Below are positions 27,007 to 36,200 of a stretch of DNA of 64,000 bases, one piece after another. A program made the position numbers and the translations under genes. Position 1 is the first letter of the stretch, and every line of letters begins with the position of its first letter. Source of the stretch: Serpens sp035497915 (lineage in GTDB: Bacteria > Pseudomonadota > Gammaproteobacteria > Pseudomonadales > Pseudomonadaceae); assembly GCF_035497915.1 (NCBI RefSeq), contig NZ_DATJCS010000012.1, positions 62,001-126,000 of the forward strand, written 5' to 3'. The notes under the pieces are model-generated. The model worked only from the letters and a program-made list of their open reading frames with translations, was not told the origin of the DNA and searched no databases.

Positions 27007-28299
27007 GTGAGCAAGACCCTGCAAGCCATCCGTGGCATGAACGACATCCTGCCGGCGCAGACCCCGGCGTGGCGCTACCTGGAAGGCACCTTCGCCGAGC
27101 TGCTGGACAGCTACGGCTACAGCGAGATCCGCCTGCCCATCGTCGAGTACACCGAGCTGTTCGCCCGCGGCATCGGCGAAGGCACCGACGTGGTGGACAA
27201 GGAGATGTACACCTTCCTGGACCGCAATGAGGAATCCCTCACCCTGCGTCCGGAAGGCACCGCCGGCTGCGTGCGCGCCGTGCTCGAGCATGGCCTGTCG
27301 GGTGGCGGCCAGGTGCAGAAGCTCTGGTACATGGGGCCGATGTTCCGCTACGAGAAGCCGCAGAAGGGCCGCTATCGGCAGTTCCACCAGATCGGCGTGG
27401 AGGTGTTCAACCAGCCCGGTCCGGACATCGACGCCGAGCTGATCATCCTCACCGCACGCCTGTGGAAGCAGCTGGGCATGGCCGACGCCGTGACCCTGCA
27501 GCTCAACAGCCTGGGTTCCAGCGAGGCCCGCGCGCGCTATCGCGACGCGCTGGTGGAGTACCTCAAGGCGCGCTTCGAGCAGCTCGACGAGGACAGCCAG
27601 CGCCGCCTGACCACCAATCCGCTGCGCATCCTGGACAGCAAGAACGCCCAGACCCAGGCGCTGCTGGCCGACGCGCCGACCCTGCTCGACTACCTCGACG
27701 ACGAGTCGAAGGTGCATTTCGACGGTCTGCGCGCGCGCCTGGATGCGGTGGGCATCGCCTATCAGATCAACCCCAAGCTGGTGCGTGGCCTGGACTACTA
27801 CGGCCGCACCGTGTTCGAGTGGGTCACCGACAAGCTGGGCGCCCAGGGCACCGTGTGTGCCGGCGGTCGCTACGATGGCCTGGTCGCCCAGTTCGGCGGC
27901 AAGCCGACGCCGGGCGTCGGTTTCGCCATGGGTGTCGAGCGCCTGGTGCTGCTGCTGGAAACCCTCGGCCTGGTGCCGGCGGAACTGTCGCGCGCCCCCC
28001 ATGCCTATATCTGCGCCTTTGGCGAAGCGGCGGAGCTGGCCGCGCTGCAGCTCTCGGAGCGCTTGCGTGATACCCTGCCGGGCCTGCGCATACTGGTGAA
28101 TGCCGGCGCCGGCAGCTTCAAGAGCCAGTTCAAGAAAGCCGACAAGAGCGGCGCCCATTTCGCCCTGATCCTGGGCGAGGATGAACTGGCGCAGCGCGTG
28201 GTGGGCGTCAAGCCGCTGCGCGATGACAGCGACCAGCAGAGCATTGGCTGGGATGCACTGGCCGGCCATCTGGCCGCGTCGCTGCAACTGCGCGCCTGA
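27007..28299 (+). CDS. hisS: Histidyl-tRNA synthetase
   Basis: HisS charges tRNA-His. The 430-residue class II synthetase has motif 2 in LRPEGTAGCVRAVLEHGL and KPQKGRYRQFHQIGVE, the histidine-binding signature RGLDYYGRTVFEW, and a C-terminal anticodon-binding domain (RILVNAGAGSFKSQFKKADK). The start is GTG at 27007 with TAAGGA upstream, 15 bases after ispG. Confidence 0.97.
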   Translation: MSKTLQAIRGMNDILPAQTPAWRYLEGTFAELLDSYGYSEIRLPIVEYTELFARGIGEGTDVVDKEMYTFLDRNEESLTLRPEGTAGCVRAVLEHGLSGGGQVQKLWYMGPMFRYEKPQKGRYRQFHQIGVEVFNQPGPDIDAELIILTARLWKQLGMADAVTLQLNSLGSSEARARYRDALVEYLKARFEQLDEDSQRRLTTNPLRILDSKNAQTQALLADAPTLLDYLDDESKVHFDGLRARLDAVGIAYQINPKLVRGLDYYGRTVFEWVTDKLGAQGTVCAGGRYDGLVAQFGGKPTPGVGFAMGVERLVLLLETLGLVPAELSRAPHAYICAFGEAAELAALQLSERLRDTLPGLRILVNAGAGSFKSQFKKADKSGAHFALILGEDELAQRVVGVKPLRDDSDQQSIGWDALAGHLAASLQLRA

Positions 28300-28319
28300 C
28301 ACGCATAAGGAGAATCAGG

Positions 28320-28958
28320 GTGAACATGACCGAAGACGAACAGATCGCCAGCCTGAAGGAGTGGTGGAGCCGCAACGGCATGCCGCTGGTCACCGGCGGG
28401 CTGCTGGCCCTGGCCGTGGTGTTCGGCTGGCAGGCCTGGCAGAACTATCAGACCAACAAGGCGCAGGGCGCCTCGCTGGTTTATCAGCAACTGGTGGAAA
28501 CCGCGCTGGGCGCCGAAAAGCCGGACACCGCGCGGGTCGCCGAGCTGTCTGCCCAGCTCAAGAAAGAATTCGGTGGTACGCACTACGCCCAGTTCGGCAG
28601 CCTGTTCGTCGCCAAGGTGGCGGTCGAGGCCGGCCAGCTGGACGAAGCCGCCGCCGAGCTGCGTGCCGTGCTGGACAAGCCGGCCAGCGCCGACCTGGAA
28701 GAGCTGGCCCGCCAGCGCCTGGCCCGCGTGCTGAGCGCCCAGGGTAAGGGCGAGGAAGGCCTGGCCCTGCTGGACGGCGAGGTCGATGCGGCCTACCTGG
28801 CCGGCCGCGAGGAGCTGCGCGGCGACCTGCTGCTGCAACTGGGCCGCAAGCAGGAGGCGTTCGCCGCCTACAGCAAGGCCAAGGACGCGCTGCCGGTCAA
28901 CGGTGCCGCCGGCACCCTGCAGCTCAAGCTGGACGACCTGGCCAACGGAGACGCCTGA
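28320..28958 (+). CDS. yfgM: YfgM-type ancillary SecYEG/periplasmic chaperone protein
   Basis: The 212-residue protein has a short cytoplasmic start with the family motif LKEWWSRNG, one membrane segment (PLVTGGLLALAVVFGWQAW) and a periplasmic TPR-like domain. In E. coli YfgM associates with SecYEG and PpiD. I chose the GTG at 28320, six bases after AAGGAGA; an ATG two codons later is possible. Its place between hisS and bamB is the conserved one. Confidence 0.88.
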   Translation: MNMTEDEQIASLKEWWSRNGMPLVTGGLLALAVVFGWQAWQNYQTNKAQGASLVYQQLVETALGAEKPDTARVAELSAQLKKEFGGTHYAQFGSLFVAKVAVEAGQLDEAAAELRAVLDKPASADLEELARQRLARVLSAQGKGEEGLALLDGEVDAAYLAGREELRGDLLLQLGRKQEAFAAYSKAKDALPVNGAAGTLQLKLDDLANGDA

Positions 28959-28959
28959 C

Positions 28960-30102
28960 GTGAGAACCCCCTGGACCTGGGCGCTGCTGTTCGGCATGGC
29001 CGTGTTGGCCGGCTGCGGTAGCTCGAGCAAGAAGGAGCTGCCGCCGGCCGATCTGCCGGATTTCGAGGCGGAACTCACGCTGCGCAAGGAGTGGAGTCGC
29101 TCGATTGGCGACGGCCAGGGGGATCTGTTCAATCGCCTGACGCCGGCGGTGGACGGCGAGCGCATCTTCGCCGCCGACGCCGACGGCCTGGTGCAGGCCA
29201 TGGATCGCCTGACCGGCAAGGTGCTGTGGAAGAAGAAGCTCAAGCTGCCGGTGTCCGGCGGCGTGGGCGCCGGACACGGCCTGGTGCTGGTCGGCACGCT
29301 GAAGGGCGAAGTGATTGCCCTGGACGCCGAAAGCGGCGAGCAGCGCTGGCAGGCCAAGGCCACCAGCGAGGTGCTGTCCGCACCGGCGACCAACGGCGAC
29401 GTGGTGGTGGTGCAGACCCAGGATGATCGGCTGATCGGCCTGGACGCGGCCACTGGCGCGCAGCGCTGGATTCACGAAAGCTCGCCGGCGGTGCTGACCC
29501 TGCGCGGCACCGGCGCGCCGTTGCTGACCAACGATCTGGCCATTGCCGGCCTGTCCAACGGCAAGGTCATTGCCGTGGACGCCCGTCGCGGCCTGCCGGT
29601 CTGGGAGCAGCGCGTCGCGGTGCCCCAGGGGCGCTCCGAGCTGGAACGCATCATCGATATTGATGGCGGCCTGCTGCTCTCCGGCAGCACCGTCTATGTG
29701 GTCAGCTATCAGGGACGTCTGGCAGCGCTGGATCTGAACAGCGGCCGGGTGCTCTGGCAGCGCGAGGCTTCCAGTTCGGTCGGCGTCGCCCAAGGGTTCG
29801 GCAGCGTGTATATCAGCCTGGCCAACGGCACGGTGGAGGGCATCGACGAGCGCTCCACCACCGCGCTGTGGAGCAACGACCAACTGGCGCGCCGCCAGCT
29901 GTCCGCGCCGGAAGTGTTTTCCAGCTATGTGGCGCTGGGTGACTACGAGGGTTACCTGCATCTGGTCAGCCAGGTGGATGGCCGCTTCGTCGCCCGTACC
30001 CGCGTCGGCAGCGACGGCCTGCGCGCCCGGCCGATCGCCGTGGGTGGCTGGCTGTATGTCTACGGCGACGGCGGCAAGCTGATGGCGCTGACCATCAAAT
30101 AG
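28960..30102 (+). CDS. bamB: Outer membrane assembly lipoprotein BamB
   Basis: BamB is a lipoprotein of the BAM complex that inserts beta-barrel proteins in the outer membrane. The 380-residue protein has a lipobox VLAGC (Cys19) and an eight-bladed beta-propeller of PQQ-like repeats (LDAESGEQRWQAKATSEV; LDLNSGRVLWQREA). The start is a GTG at 28960, one base after the yfgM stop. Confidence 0.95.
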   Translation: MRTPWTWALLFGMAVLAGCGSSSKKELPPADLPDFEAELTLRKEWSRSIGDGQGDLFNRLTPAVDGERIFAADADGLVQAMDRLTGKVLWKKKLKLPVSGGVGAGHGLVLVGTLKGEVIALDAESGEQRWQAKATSEVLSAPATNGDVVVVQTQDDRLIGLDAATGAQRWIHESSPAVLTLRGTGAPLLTNDLAIAGLSNGKVIAVDARRGLPVWEQRVAVPQGRSELERIIDIDGGLLLSGSTVYVVSYQGRLAALDLNSGRVLWQREASSSVGVAQGFGSVYISLANGTVEGIDERSTTALWSNDQLARRQLSAPEVFSSYVALGDYEGYLHLVSQVDGRFVARTRVGSDGLRARPIAVGGWLYVYGDGGKLMALTIK

Positions 30103-30142
30103 CGGACGGGCGCGCAGCCGCGCGCCACCGCGCTGAATGATC

Positions 30143-30175
30143 GGCCGCTGCCCTGGCAGCGGCCTTCGTGTTTTT
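30143..30175 (+). terminator. Terminator-like hairpin between bamB and der
   Basis: GGCCGCTGCC (30143-30152) pairs with GGCAGCGGCC (30155-30164) in a perfect stem, followed by TTCGTGTTTTTCG. It probably ends part of the upstream operon, so der may also have its own promoter in the AT-rich stretch after it. Confidence 0.7.
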
Positions 30176-30199
30176 CGATTTTTTAAAGTGGAGAGCCGC

Positions 30200-31672
30200 A
30201 TGGTTCCCGTAATTGCCCTGGTCGGCCGTCCCAACGTGGGCAAATCGACCCTGTTCAACCGCCTGACCCGTTCCCGCAACGCCATCGTCGCCGAGTTTGC
30301 CGGCCTGACCCGCGATCGCCAGTACGGCGAAGCCAAGTGGCAAGGCCGCACCTACATCGTCGTCGACACCGGCGGCATCACCGGCGACGAGGAAGGCATC
30401 GACGCCAAGATGGCCGAGCAGTCGCTGCTGGCCATCGAGGAAGCCGATGCGGTGCTGTTCATGGTCGACTCGCGCGCCGGGCTGACCGCCGCCGACGAGC
30501 TGATCGCCGAGCACCTGCGCAAGCGCAACAAGCGCTGTTTCCTGATCGCCAACAAGGTCGACACCGTCGACCCCGACCTGGCGCGCGCCGAGTTCAGCCC
30601 GCTGGGCCTGGGCGATGCGCTGCCGATCGCCGCCGCCCACGGGCGCGGCATCCAGCCGATGCTGGAAGAAGTGCTTGGCGTGTTCCCCAAGGACGACGAG
30701 GTCGAAGCGCTGGAAGCGGCGGCGCAGCAGGACGTCGCCGAAGGCGAGGAAGCCGCGCGCATCCCCGGCCCGAGCGAGAAGGACGGCATCAAGATCGCCA
30801 TCATCGGCCGTCCCAACGTCGGCAAGTCCACGCTGGTCAATCGCATGCTCGGTGAAGAGCGCGTGGTGGTCTACGACCAGGCCGGCACCACGCGCGACAG
30901 CATCTACATCCCGTTCGAGCGCGACGACGAAAAGTACACGCTGATCGACACCGCCGGCGTGCGCCGGCGCGGCAAGATCTTCGAGGCCATCGAGAAGTTC
31001 TCGGTGGTGAAGACCCTGCAGGCTATCCAGGACGCCAACGTGGTGGTGTTCGTCATGGATGCCCGCGAGGGCGTGGTCGAGCACGACCTCAACCTGCTCG
31101 GTTTCGTGCTGGAAACCGGCCGCGCGCTGGTCATCGCGCTGAACAAGTGGGACGGCATGGAACCGTCCGAACGCGACTACGTAAAGAAGGAGCTGGAGCG
31201 CCGGCTGTTCTTCGTCGACTTCGCCGATATCCATTTCATCTCCGCGCTGCATGGCACCGGGGTGGGACATCTGTACAAGTCGGTGCAGGCCGCCTTCACC
31301 TCGGCGGTGACCCGCTGGCCGACCAGCCGCCTGACCCGCGTCCTCGAGGATGCCGTGCAGGTCCACCAGCCGCCGCTGGTCAACGGCCACCGCATCAAGC
31401 TGCGCTACGCCCACCTGGGCGGTGCCAACCCGCCGCTGATCATCATCCACGGCAACCAGGTGGAGGCGGTGCCCAAGTCGTACACCCGCTACCTGGAGAA
31501 CACCTTCCGCAAGGTGCTCAAGCTGGTGGGCACGCCGATCCGCATCGAATACAAGGGCGGCGAAAACCCCTACGAGGGCAAGAAGAACCAGCTTACCGAC
31601 CGCCAGGTGAACAAGAAGCGTCGCCTGATGGCCCACCACAAGAAGGCCGAGAAGAAGCGCAAGAAGAAATAG
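30200..31672 (+). CDS. der: Ribosome assembly GTPase Der (EngA)
   Basis: Der is the tandem GTPase needed for 50S subunit assembly. The 490-residue protein has two G domains, each with GRPNVGKS (near residue 9 and near residue 203), G3 motifs DTGG and DTAGV, NKVD and NKWD, and a C-terminal KH-like domain with a Lys-rich tail. The ATG at 30200 sits behind GTGGAGA. Confidence 0.97.
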   Translation: MVPVIALVGRPNVGKSTLFNRLTRSRNAIVAEFAGLTRDRQYGEAKWQGRTYIVVDTGGITGDEEGIDAKMAEQSLLAIEEADAVLFMVDSRAGLTAADELIAEHLRKRNKRCFLIANKVDTVDPDLARAEFSPLGLGDALPIAAAHGRGIQPMLEEVLGVFPKDDEVEALEAAAQQDVAEGEEAARIPGPSEKDGIKIAIIGRPNVGKSTLVNRMLGEERVVVYDQAGTTRDSIYIPFERDDEKYTLIDTAGVRRRGKIFEAIEKFSVVKTLQAIQDANVVVFVMDAREGVVEHDLNLLGFVLETGRALVIALNKWDGMEPSERDYVKKELERRLFFVDFADIHFISALHGTGVGHLYKSVQAAFTSAVTRWPTSRLTRVLEDAVQVHQPPLVNGHRIKLRYAHLGGANPPLIIIHGNQVEAVPKSYTRYLENTFRKVLKLVGTPIRIEYKGGENPYEGKKNQLTDRQVNKKRRLMAHHKKAEKKRKKK

Positions 31673-31703
31673 CGGCCTCTGCGTCGGAACTGCACGGTTC
31701 TTT

Positions 31704-31789
31704 TGTGGGAGCGGACTTGTCCGCGAGCTTTTCATCAGGCCCACCTAGTCGGCCGCCCCAAAAAGCTCGCGAATGAATTCGCTCCCACA
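31704..31789. repeat. Inverted REP pair (GGACTTGTCCGCGA type)
   Basis: TGTGGGAGCGGACTTGTCCG with CGAGC is matched about 40 bases later by the inverse GCTCGCGAATGAATTCGCTC with CCACA. The two copies frame the gap after der. The same pair recurs at 40452-40521 and 60387-60457. Confidence 0.85.
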
Positions 31790-31893
31790 GATGTCGCACT
31801 GAGCCGGCTTGGGTGGGAGCGGCGGGCTCCCGCTTGCACCCTCCCGCTTCCCGCTTCTATGCTCGACGCCCCGTTTCCCTGGCGTCGAAGCCC

Positions 31894-33045
31894 ATGATCC
31901 ACAGCAAGCTGCCCCACGTCGGCACCACCATCTTCACCACCATGTCCCAGCTGGCCACGCAGGTCGGGGCGATCAACCTGTCCCAGGGCTTCCCCGATTT
32001 CGACGGGCCGGATGCGCTGCGCGAGGCGGTCGGCCGCCACGTGATGGCCGGCCACAACCAGTACGCGCCGATGACCGGCCTGCCGGCGCTGCGCGAGCAG
32101 GTGGCGGCCAAGGTGGCGCGGCTGTACGGTCGCCAGGCCAATGCCGACAGCGAAATCACCATCACCCCCGGCGCCACCCAGGCGATCTTCTGCGCCATCC
32201 AGGCGCTGGTCCGCGAGGGCGACGAGGTCATCGTCTTCGACCCCTGCTACGACAGCTACGAGCCTTCGGTGCAACTGGCCGGCGGACGCTGCATTCATCT
32301 GCCGCTGAACCTGCCGGACTTCGCCATCGACTGGCAGCGCCTGCAGGACGCGCTGACGCCGCGCACCCGGCTGATCATCCTCAACAGCCCGCACAACCCC
32401 AGCGGCGCACTGCTGGAGCGCGCCGATCTGGAGCGCCTGGCCAGCCTGCTGCGCGGTCGCGAGGACATCTACCTGCTCAGCGACGAGGTCTACGAGCATC
32501 TGGTGTTCGACGGCCGCGAGCATGCCAGCCTGCTGCGCCACCACGAGCTGTATGCGCGCGCCTTCGTGGTCAGTTCCTTCGGCAAGACCTACCACGTCAC
32601 CGGCTGGAAGACCGGCTATGTGGTGGCGCCGCCGGCGCTCACCGCGGAGCTGCGCAAGGTGCACCAGTACGTGAGCTTCACCGGCGTCACTCCGCTGCAA
32701 TGGGCGCTGGCCGACTACATGGCCGCCTATCCGCAGCATGTCGACGAATTGCCAGACTTCTACCAGGCCAAGCGCGACCTGTTCTGCGGGTTGCTGGCCG
32801 AATCGCGTTTTCGCTTCACGCCGACGCCGAGCACTTATTTCCAGCTGGCCGACTACTCGGCGATTCGCCCGGATCTGGACGATGTGGCGATGAGTCAGTG
32901 GCTGACCCGCGAGCATGGCGTGGCCTGCATCCCGGTGTCGGTGTTCTACCAGGCGCCACCGCAGGACCTGCGCCTGGTGCGCTTCTGCTTCGCCAAGCGC
33001 GAGGAGACCCTGCGCCAGGCGGCGGAGAAGCTGTGTGCCGTATGA
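31894..33045 (+). CDS. Methionine/glutamine transaminase (YbdL/GTK-like)
   Basis: The 383-residue fold-type I aminotransferase resembles YbdL and glutamine transaminase K, which transaminate methionine, glutamine and aromatic amino acids. The PLP lysine is Lys231 in SSFGKTYHVTGWKTGY, and the family's INLSQGFPDFDGP, NSPHNPSG and YLLSDEVYEHL are present. I use the ATG at 31894; two overlapping upstream frames are not coding. It is followed 23 bases later by an omega-amidase-like gene, and the pair is known to work together in methionine salvage and removal of the keto acid amide. Confidence 0.87.
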   Translation: MIHSKLPHVGTTIFTTMSQLATQVGAINLSQGFPDFDGPDALREAVGRHVMAGHNQYAPMTGLPALREQVAAKVARLYGRQANADSEITITPGATQAIFCAIQALVREGDEVIVFDPCYDSYEPSVQLAGGRCIHLPLNLPDFAIDWQRLQDALTPRTRLIILNSPHNPSGALLERADLERLASLLRGREDIYLLSDEVYEHLVFDGREHASLLRHHELYARAFVVSSFGKTYHVTGWKTGYVVAPPALTAELRKVHQYVSFTGVTPLQWALADYMAAYPQHVDELPDFYQAKRDLFCGLLAESRFRFTPTPSTYFQLADYSAIRPDLDDVAMSQWLTREHGVACIPVSVFYQAPPQDLRLVRFCFAKREETLRQAAEKLCAV

Positions 33046-33068
33046 ATCGATGGCTGTGAGGAACCGAC

Positions 33069-33854
33069 ATGAGTGACAAACCCGACCTGCGCCTGGCCTT
33101 GGTGCAGACCGACCTGGCCTGGCACGACGCCCAGGCCAATCGCGCGCGCTTCGCTGCCCTGCTGGAGCAGGCGCGCGGCGCCGACCTGGTCATCCTGCCG
33201 GAGATGTTCACCACCGGCTTCTCGATGGAGTCGGCAGCGTTGGCCGAACCGGAGGAGGGCGCCACCCGGGCCTGGCTGCGTGAGCAGGCCGAGCGGCTGC
33301 AGGCGGTGGTGACTGGCACGCTGATCGTCCAGGCGGCGGACGGCAGCTACCGCAACCGCCTGCTGTGGGCGCAGCCGGACGGCCAGGTGCGCCATTACGA
33401 CAAGCGCCACCTGTTCCGCATGGCCGGCGAACACGAGCATTTCGCTGCTGGCACCGAGCAGGCGTTGTTCGAGCTGAAGGGTTGGCGGGTGCGTCCGCTG
33501 ATCTGCTACGACCTGCGCTTCCCGGTCTGGAGTCGCGATCCCCAGGGCACCGACCTGCTGCTCTACACGGCCAATTGGCCGGCGGCCCGCCGCAACGCCT
33601 GGAATCGTCTGCTGCCGGCGCGGGCCATCGAGAACCTCTGCTACGTGGCGGCGGTGAACCGTGTCGGCACCGACGGCCATGGCTATCCCTACAGCGGCGA
33701 CAGCCAGGTGCTGGATTTTCTTGGCGACAGCCTGCTGGACGCGGGGGAGGGCGACGGCGTGTTCCAGGTCAGCCTGAATGCCGAGAAGCTCGCGCGCTTC
33801 CGCGAACGCTTCCCGGCCTGGCGTGATGCGGACGGGTTTGTATTGAAGGGGTGA
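33069..33854 (+). CDS. Nitrilase-family omega-amidase
   Basis: The 261-residue protein has the nitrilase catalytic triad Glu45 (VILPEMFTTG), Lys112 (YDKRHLF) and Cys146 (LICYDLRF). It is closest to the YafV/Nit2 omega-amidase group, which hydrolyse 2-oxoglutaramate and 2-oxosuccinamate. Being cotranscribed with the transaminase before it supports that role, because glutamine transamination yields 2-oxoglutaramate. Confidence 0.86.
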   Translation: MSDKPDLRLALVQTDLAWHDAQANRARFAALLEQARGADLVILPEMFTTGFSMESAALAEPEEGATRAWLREQAERLQAVVTGTLIVQAADGSYRNRLLWAQPDGQVRHYDKRHLFRMAGEHEHFAAGTEQALFELKGWRVRPLICYDLRFPVWSRDPQGTDLLLYTANWPAARRNAWNRLLPARAIENLCYVAAVNRVGTDGHGYPYSGDSQVLDFLGDSLLDAGEGDGVFQVSLNAEKLARFRERFPAWRDADGFVLKG

Positions 33855-33864
33855 GCCCCACCCA

Positions 33865-33886
33865 TCGCGGCTGAAGCCGCTCCTAC
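33865..33886. repeat. Single REP sequence between convergent genes
   Basis: ATCGCGGCTGAAGCCGCTCC with TA lies between the ends of the omega-amidase gene and the EamA transporter gene, which face each other. It can form a hairpin in both transcripts. Confidence 0.8.
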
Positions 33887-33898
33887 TGTTTGTACGGC

Positions 33899-34774
33899 CT
33901 ACGTGCGGGTCAGAACTCCAACGCTGGGTTTGCGGCCCAGTTTATTCACCCACAACGAGCCGACGATGATCAGGCCGCCGACCGCCAGGCGCAGCAGGTC
34001 TTCTTCCGTGTTCCAGATCAGCAGGTTGATCAGCAGCCCCACCGGCACGCTGAGGTTGTTCATCACCGCCAAGGTGCCGGCGTCCACCTGGGTGCCGCCC
34101 TTGTTCCACCAGAACTGGCCCAGCGCGGTGGCCAGCAGGCCCATCCACACCAGTACGCCCCATTGCACATCGGTGGTCGGCAGGCGCTGCGGGTTGCCCA
34201 GCAGCAGCCAGGCCGGCAGCACGACGATCAGTGCGCCGAGGAAGAAGTAACCGAAGCGCCGGAACAGCGGCACGTCGCAGGGATGGCGGGCTACCAGCCG
34301 CTTGTACAGCACCTGACCGGTGGCGAAGGTGAAGTTGGCGATCTGCAGCAGGAAGAAGCCGAGCAGGAAATCGCCGCTGACGTCGTCATAGCGGATCAGC
34401 GCCGCGCCGAACACCGCCAGCGCCGCGGCCAGCAGCGCCCAGCCGTTGAAGCGGCGGTTCAGGGCGTCGTCGATCAGCGTCACGTGCAGCGGCGTGAGCA
34501 CCGTGAACAGCAGCACCTCCGGCACCGTCAGCACGTTGAAGCTCAGGTACAGGCAGATATAGGTGACGCCGAACTGCAGCGCGCCGACCAGCATCACGCC
34601 GCGGATGAAGGGCGGCGGCACGCCGCGCCAGCGGGTGAGTGGCAGGAACACCAGGGCGGCCAATACCACCCGGGTGAGTACCGCAAAGTAGCTGTCGACC
34701 TGGCCGGCCAGGAAGGCGCCGATCAGGTTGAAGGAAACCGCCCACAGCAGGGTGACGACGAGCAGGTAGATCAT
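33899..34774 (-). CDS. EamA/DMT-superfamily transporter
   Basis: The 291-residue protein has about ten membrane segments in two EamA repeats (for example LLVVTLLWAVSFNLIGAFLA at the start and VPVGLLINLLIWNTEED near the end). DMT proteins of this type export amino acids, amines or other small metabolites. The substrate is unknown. It ends convergently with the omega-amidase gene. Confidence 0.8.
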   Translation of the reverse strand: MIYLLVVTLLWAVSFNLIGAFLAGQVDSYFAVLTRVVLAALVFLPLTRWRGVPPPFIRGVMLVGALQFGVTYICLYLSFNVLTVPEVLLFTVLTPLHVTLIDDALNRRFNGWALLAAALAVFGAALIRYDDVSGDFLLGFFLLQIANFTFATGQVLYKRLVARHPCDVPLFRRFGYFFLGALIVVLPAWLLLGNPQRLPTTDVQWGVLVWMGLLATALGQFWWNKGGTQVDAGTLAVMNNLSVPVGLLINLLIWNTEEDLLRLAVGGLIIVGSLWVNKLGRKPSVGVLTRT

Positions 34775-34844
34775 TTGGGACTCCCGATGAGGGCGCCGAC
34801 ATTACCTGCTGGCCAGGCCGACCACAATTGCCCTTGCGGCGAAC

Positions 34845-35549
34845 TCAGCGGCGGGCCAGCGGTGTGCAGCTGGACAGGTCCACCTCGCCCACATAGGGGT
34901 TGGCGTTGCCCTGCACGCAGGCGATCTTGCGGTTGCGCCACTGCTCCCATTCGCTGACCGGGTACTGGCGGTTCCAGATGTCGTACAGGCGCTGGTCCTG
35001 GCGCGACAGGCGCAGTCGGTAGCGATCGCTCATGTACAGGTAGATGCGCGCGATGGTGCCTCGGGTATTCTCCGGTGGCATGGCGGTGCGCTGCTTGAAG
35101 TCCACCACGAACGGGCAAGCGCCGTACTGGTGCGGCTTCTGGGTGAGCATGCCGAAGCCGAAGTTGCTGCGATCGCCGTTTACCTCGCCGATGGAAGGCA
35201 CCAGGTTGTGCAGGTCGGCCTCGGCGCGGCTGAATACCGGGTCGTTGGCGGTGCAGTTCTTGCGCCCGCCGTCCTGCCAGCACTGGCGCTGGTGGCCGAT
35301 CACCCAGGCCGGTACCACGTGTTCCCACTCGATGCGCCCGGCACGTTGTGCGTTCTTGCGCGGCTCGTAACCACAGCTGTCCAGATCGACACGGTTGCCC
35401 TTGTAGGTGCAGCCGCAATAGAACTCCACCGGTCGCTCGGCATACAGCTTCCAGGCGATCTTCTTGGCTTCGACGAAGGTGCGGGGCGCGTCGGCCTGGA
35501 CGAGATGCACAGGCAGGGCGATGAACAGCAGGGCGAACAGCAGGCGCAT
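34845..35549 (-). CDS. Secreted or periplasmic endonuclease I (EndA family)
   Basis: The 234-residue nuclease begins with a signal peptide (MRLLFALLFIALPVHLVQA) and has the endonuclease I beta-beta-alpha-metal site: EWEHVVPAW with general-base His77 and NLVPSIGEVNGDRSNFGFG. Several Cys residues (CGCTYKG, CQLC-like positions) probably form disulfides, as in Vibrio Vvn. I chose the Met at 35549, five bases after GAGAG, over upstream Met codons. It degrades extracellular or incoming DNA. Confidence 0.87.
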   Translation of the reverse strand: MRLLFALLFIALPVHLVQADAPRTFVEAKKIAWKLYAERPVEFYCGCTYKGNRVDLDSCGYEPRKNAQRAGRIEWEHVVPAWVIGHQRQCWQDGGRKNCTANDPVFSRAEADLHNLVPSIGEVNGDRSNFGFGMLTQKPHQYGACPFVVDFKQRTAMPPENTRGTIARIYLYMSDRYRLRLSRQDQRLYDIWNRQYPVSEWEQWRNRKIACVQGNANPYVGEVDLSSCTPLARR

Positions 35550-35723
35550 GGAAACTCTCGACAACATGACTGAGAGCGCATCCGTGCGCACGAGGCCGCG
35601 ATTCTAGCCTGCCGCTGGTCAGCAAGTGCAAGGAATACAAGAGCTTGCGTAGGGGTCCGCCTTGGAGGGATGCCTGTCTGACGACGTGCTACACGCAAGT
35701 ACATTGCGGCGGATGCACCGGCC

Positions 35724-35789
35724 TGTAGGAGCGGCTTCAGCCGCGATGCTTTGGAGTGGCGACGATCGCGGCTGAAGCCGCTCCCACAG
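35724..35789. repeat. Inverted REP pair (GGCTTCAGCCGCGA type)
   Basis: TGTAGGAGCGGCTTCAGCCG with CGAT and, about 20 bases later, ATCGCGGCTGAAGCCGCTCC with CACA form an almost perfect inverted pair, the same REPIN type as at 22408. Confidence 0.88.
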
Positions 35790-35907
35790 AAAAGCGGTTG
35801 TGTCCGGCCCGGCCGTGAGGACGCCCGGCGAAACCCCGATCAACGGCTGGTTTACCTAAGTGTTTGTTCTATTGGCAAAAAAAATTCACTTCCGTTGAAA
35901 AATACTG

Positions 35908-35936
35908 TTGACAGGGGATCGGGTCGAACCTAATAT
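35908..35936 (+). promoter_or_regulatory. Near-consensus sigma-70 promoter of the tRNA-Ala/tRNA-Glu operon
   Basis: TTGACA (35908-35913) and TAATAT (35931-35936) are exactly 17 bases apart. The upstream region is A/T-rich and the downstream discriminator GCGCCCCG is GC-rich, both typical for stringently controlled tRNA and rRNA promoters. Confidence 0.92.
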
Positions 35937-35955
35937 GCGCCCCGTCCTGACGCAC

Positions 35956-36031
<76 letters not shown>

Positions 36032-36063
36032 AACCTCTCTTGAGGTGCGGTCTTGAAGGTTTC

Positions 36064-36139
36064 GTCCCCTTCGTCTAGTGGCCTAGGACACCGCCCTTTC
36101 ACGGCGGTAACAGGGGTTCGAGTCCCCTAGGGGACGCCA
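36064..36139 (+). tRNA. tRNA-Glu (anticodon TTC)
   Basis: The 76-base gene has acceptor arms GTCCCCT and AGGGGAC, anticodon stem CCGCC/GGCGG around CTTTCAC giving anticodon TTC, T arm GGTTCGAGTC and an encoded CCA. It lies 32 bases after tRNA-Ala and shares its promoter. Confidence 0.97.
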
Positions 36140-36168
36140 TTTTCTTGCCCGTGCATTTTGCGGGAATC

Positions 36169-36200
36169 AAGGGTCGCCCATGTGGCGGCCCTTTTGTTTT
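36169..36200 (+). terminator. Intrinsic terminator of the tRNA operon
   Basis: GGGTCGCC and GGCGGCCC form an eight-base stem with one G-U pair and loop CATGT, followed by TTTTGTTTT, 30 bases after tRNA-Glu. Confidence 0.85.

Larger units (their letters stand above)
35550..35955. other. Gene-free region before the tRNA pair
   Basis: These 406 bases hold the endonuclease promoter side, an inverted REP pair at 35724-35789 and, at the far end, the tRNA promoter. The stretch 35860-35910 is strongly AT-rich compared with the rest of the window, as expected for an UP element of a stable-RNA promoter. No further gene is seen. Confidence 0.7.

Noticed and set aside
31809..33059. Plus-strand frame of 416 codons overlapping the transaminase gene in another frame
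   Set aside because: The product is Arg/Pro/Gly-rich without motifs, while the adjacent frame encodes a complete PLP enzyme with its active-site lysine.
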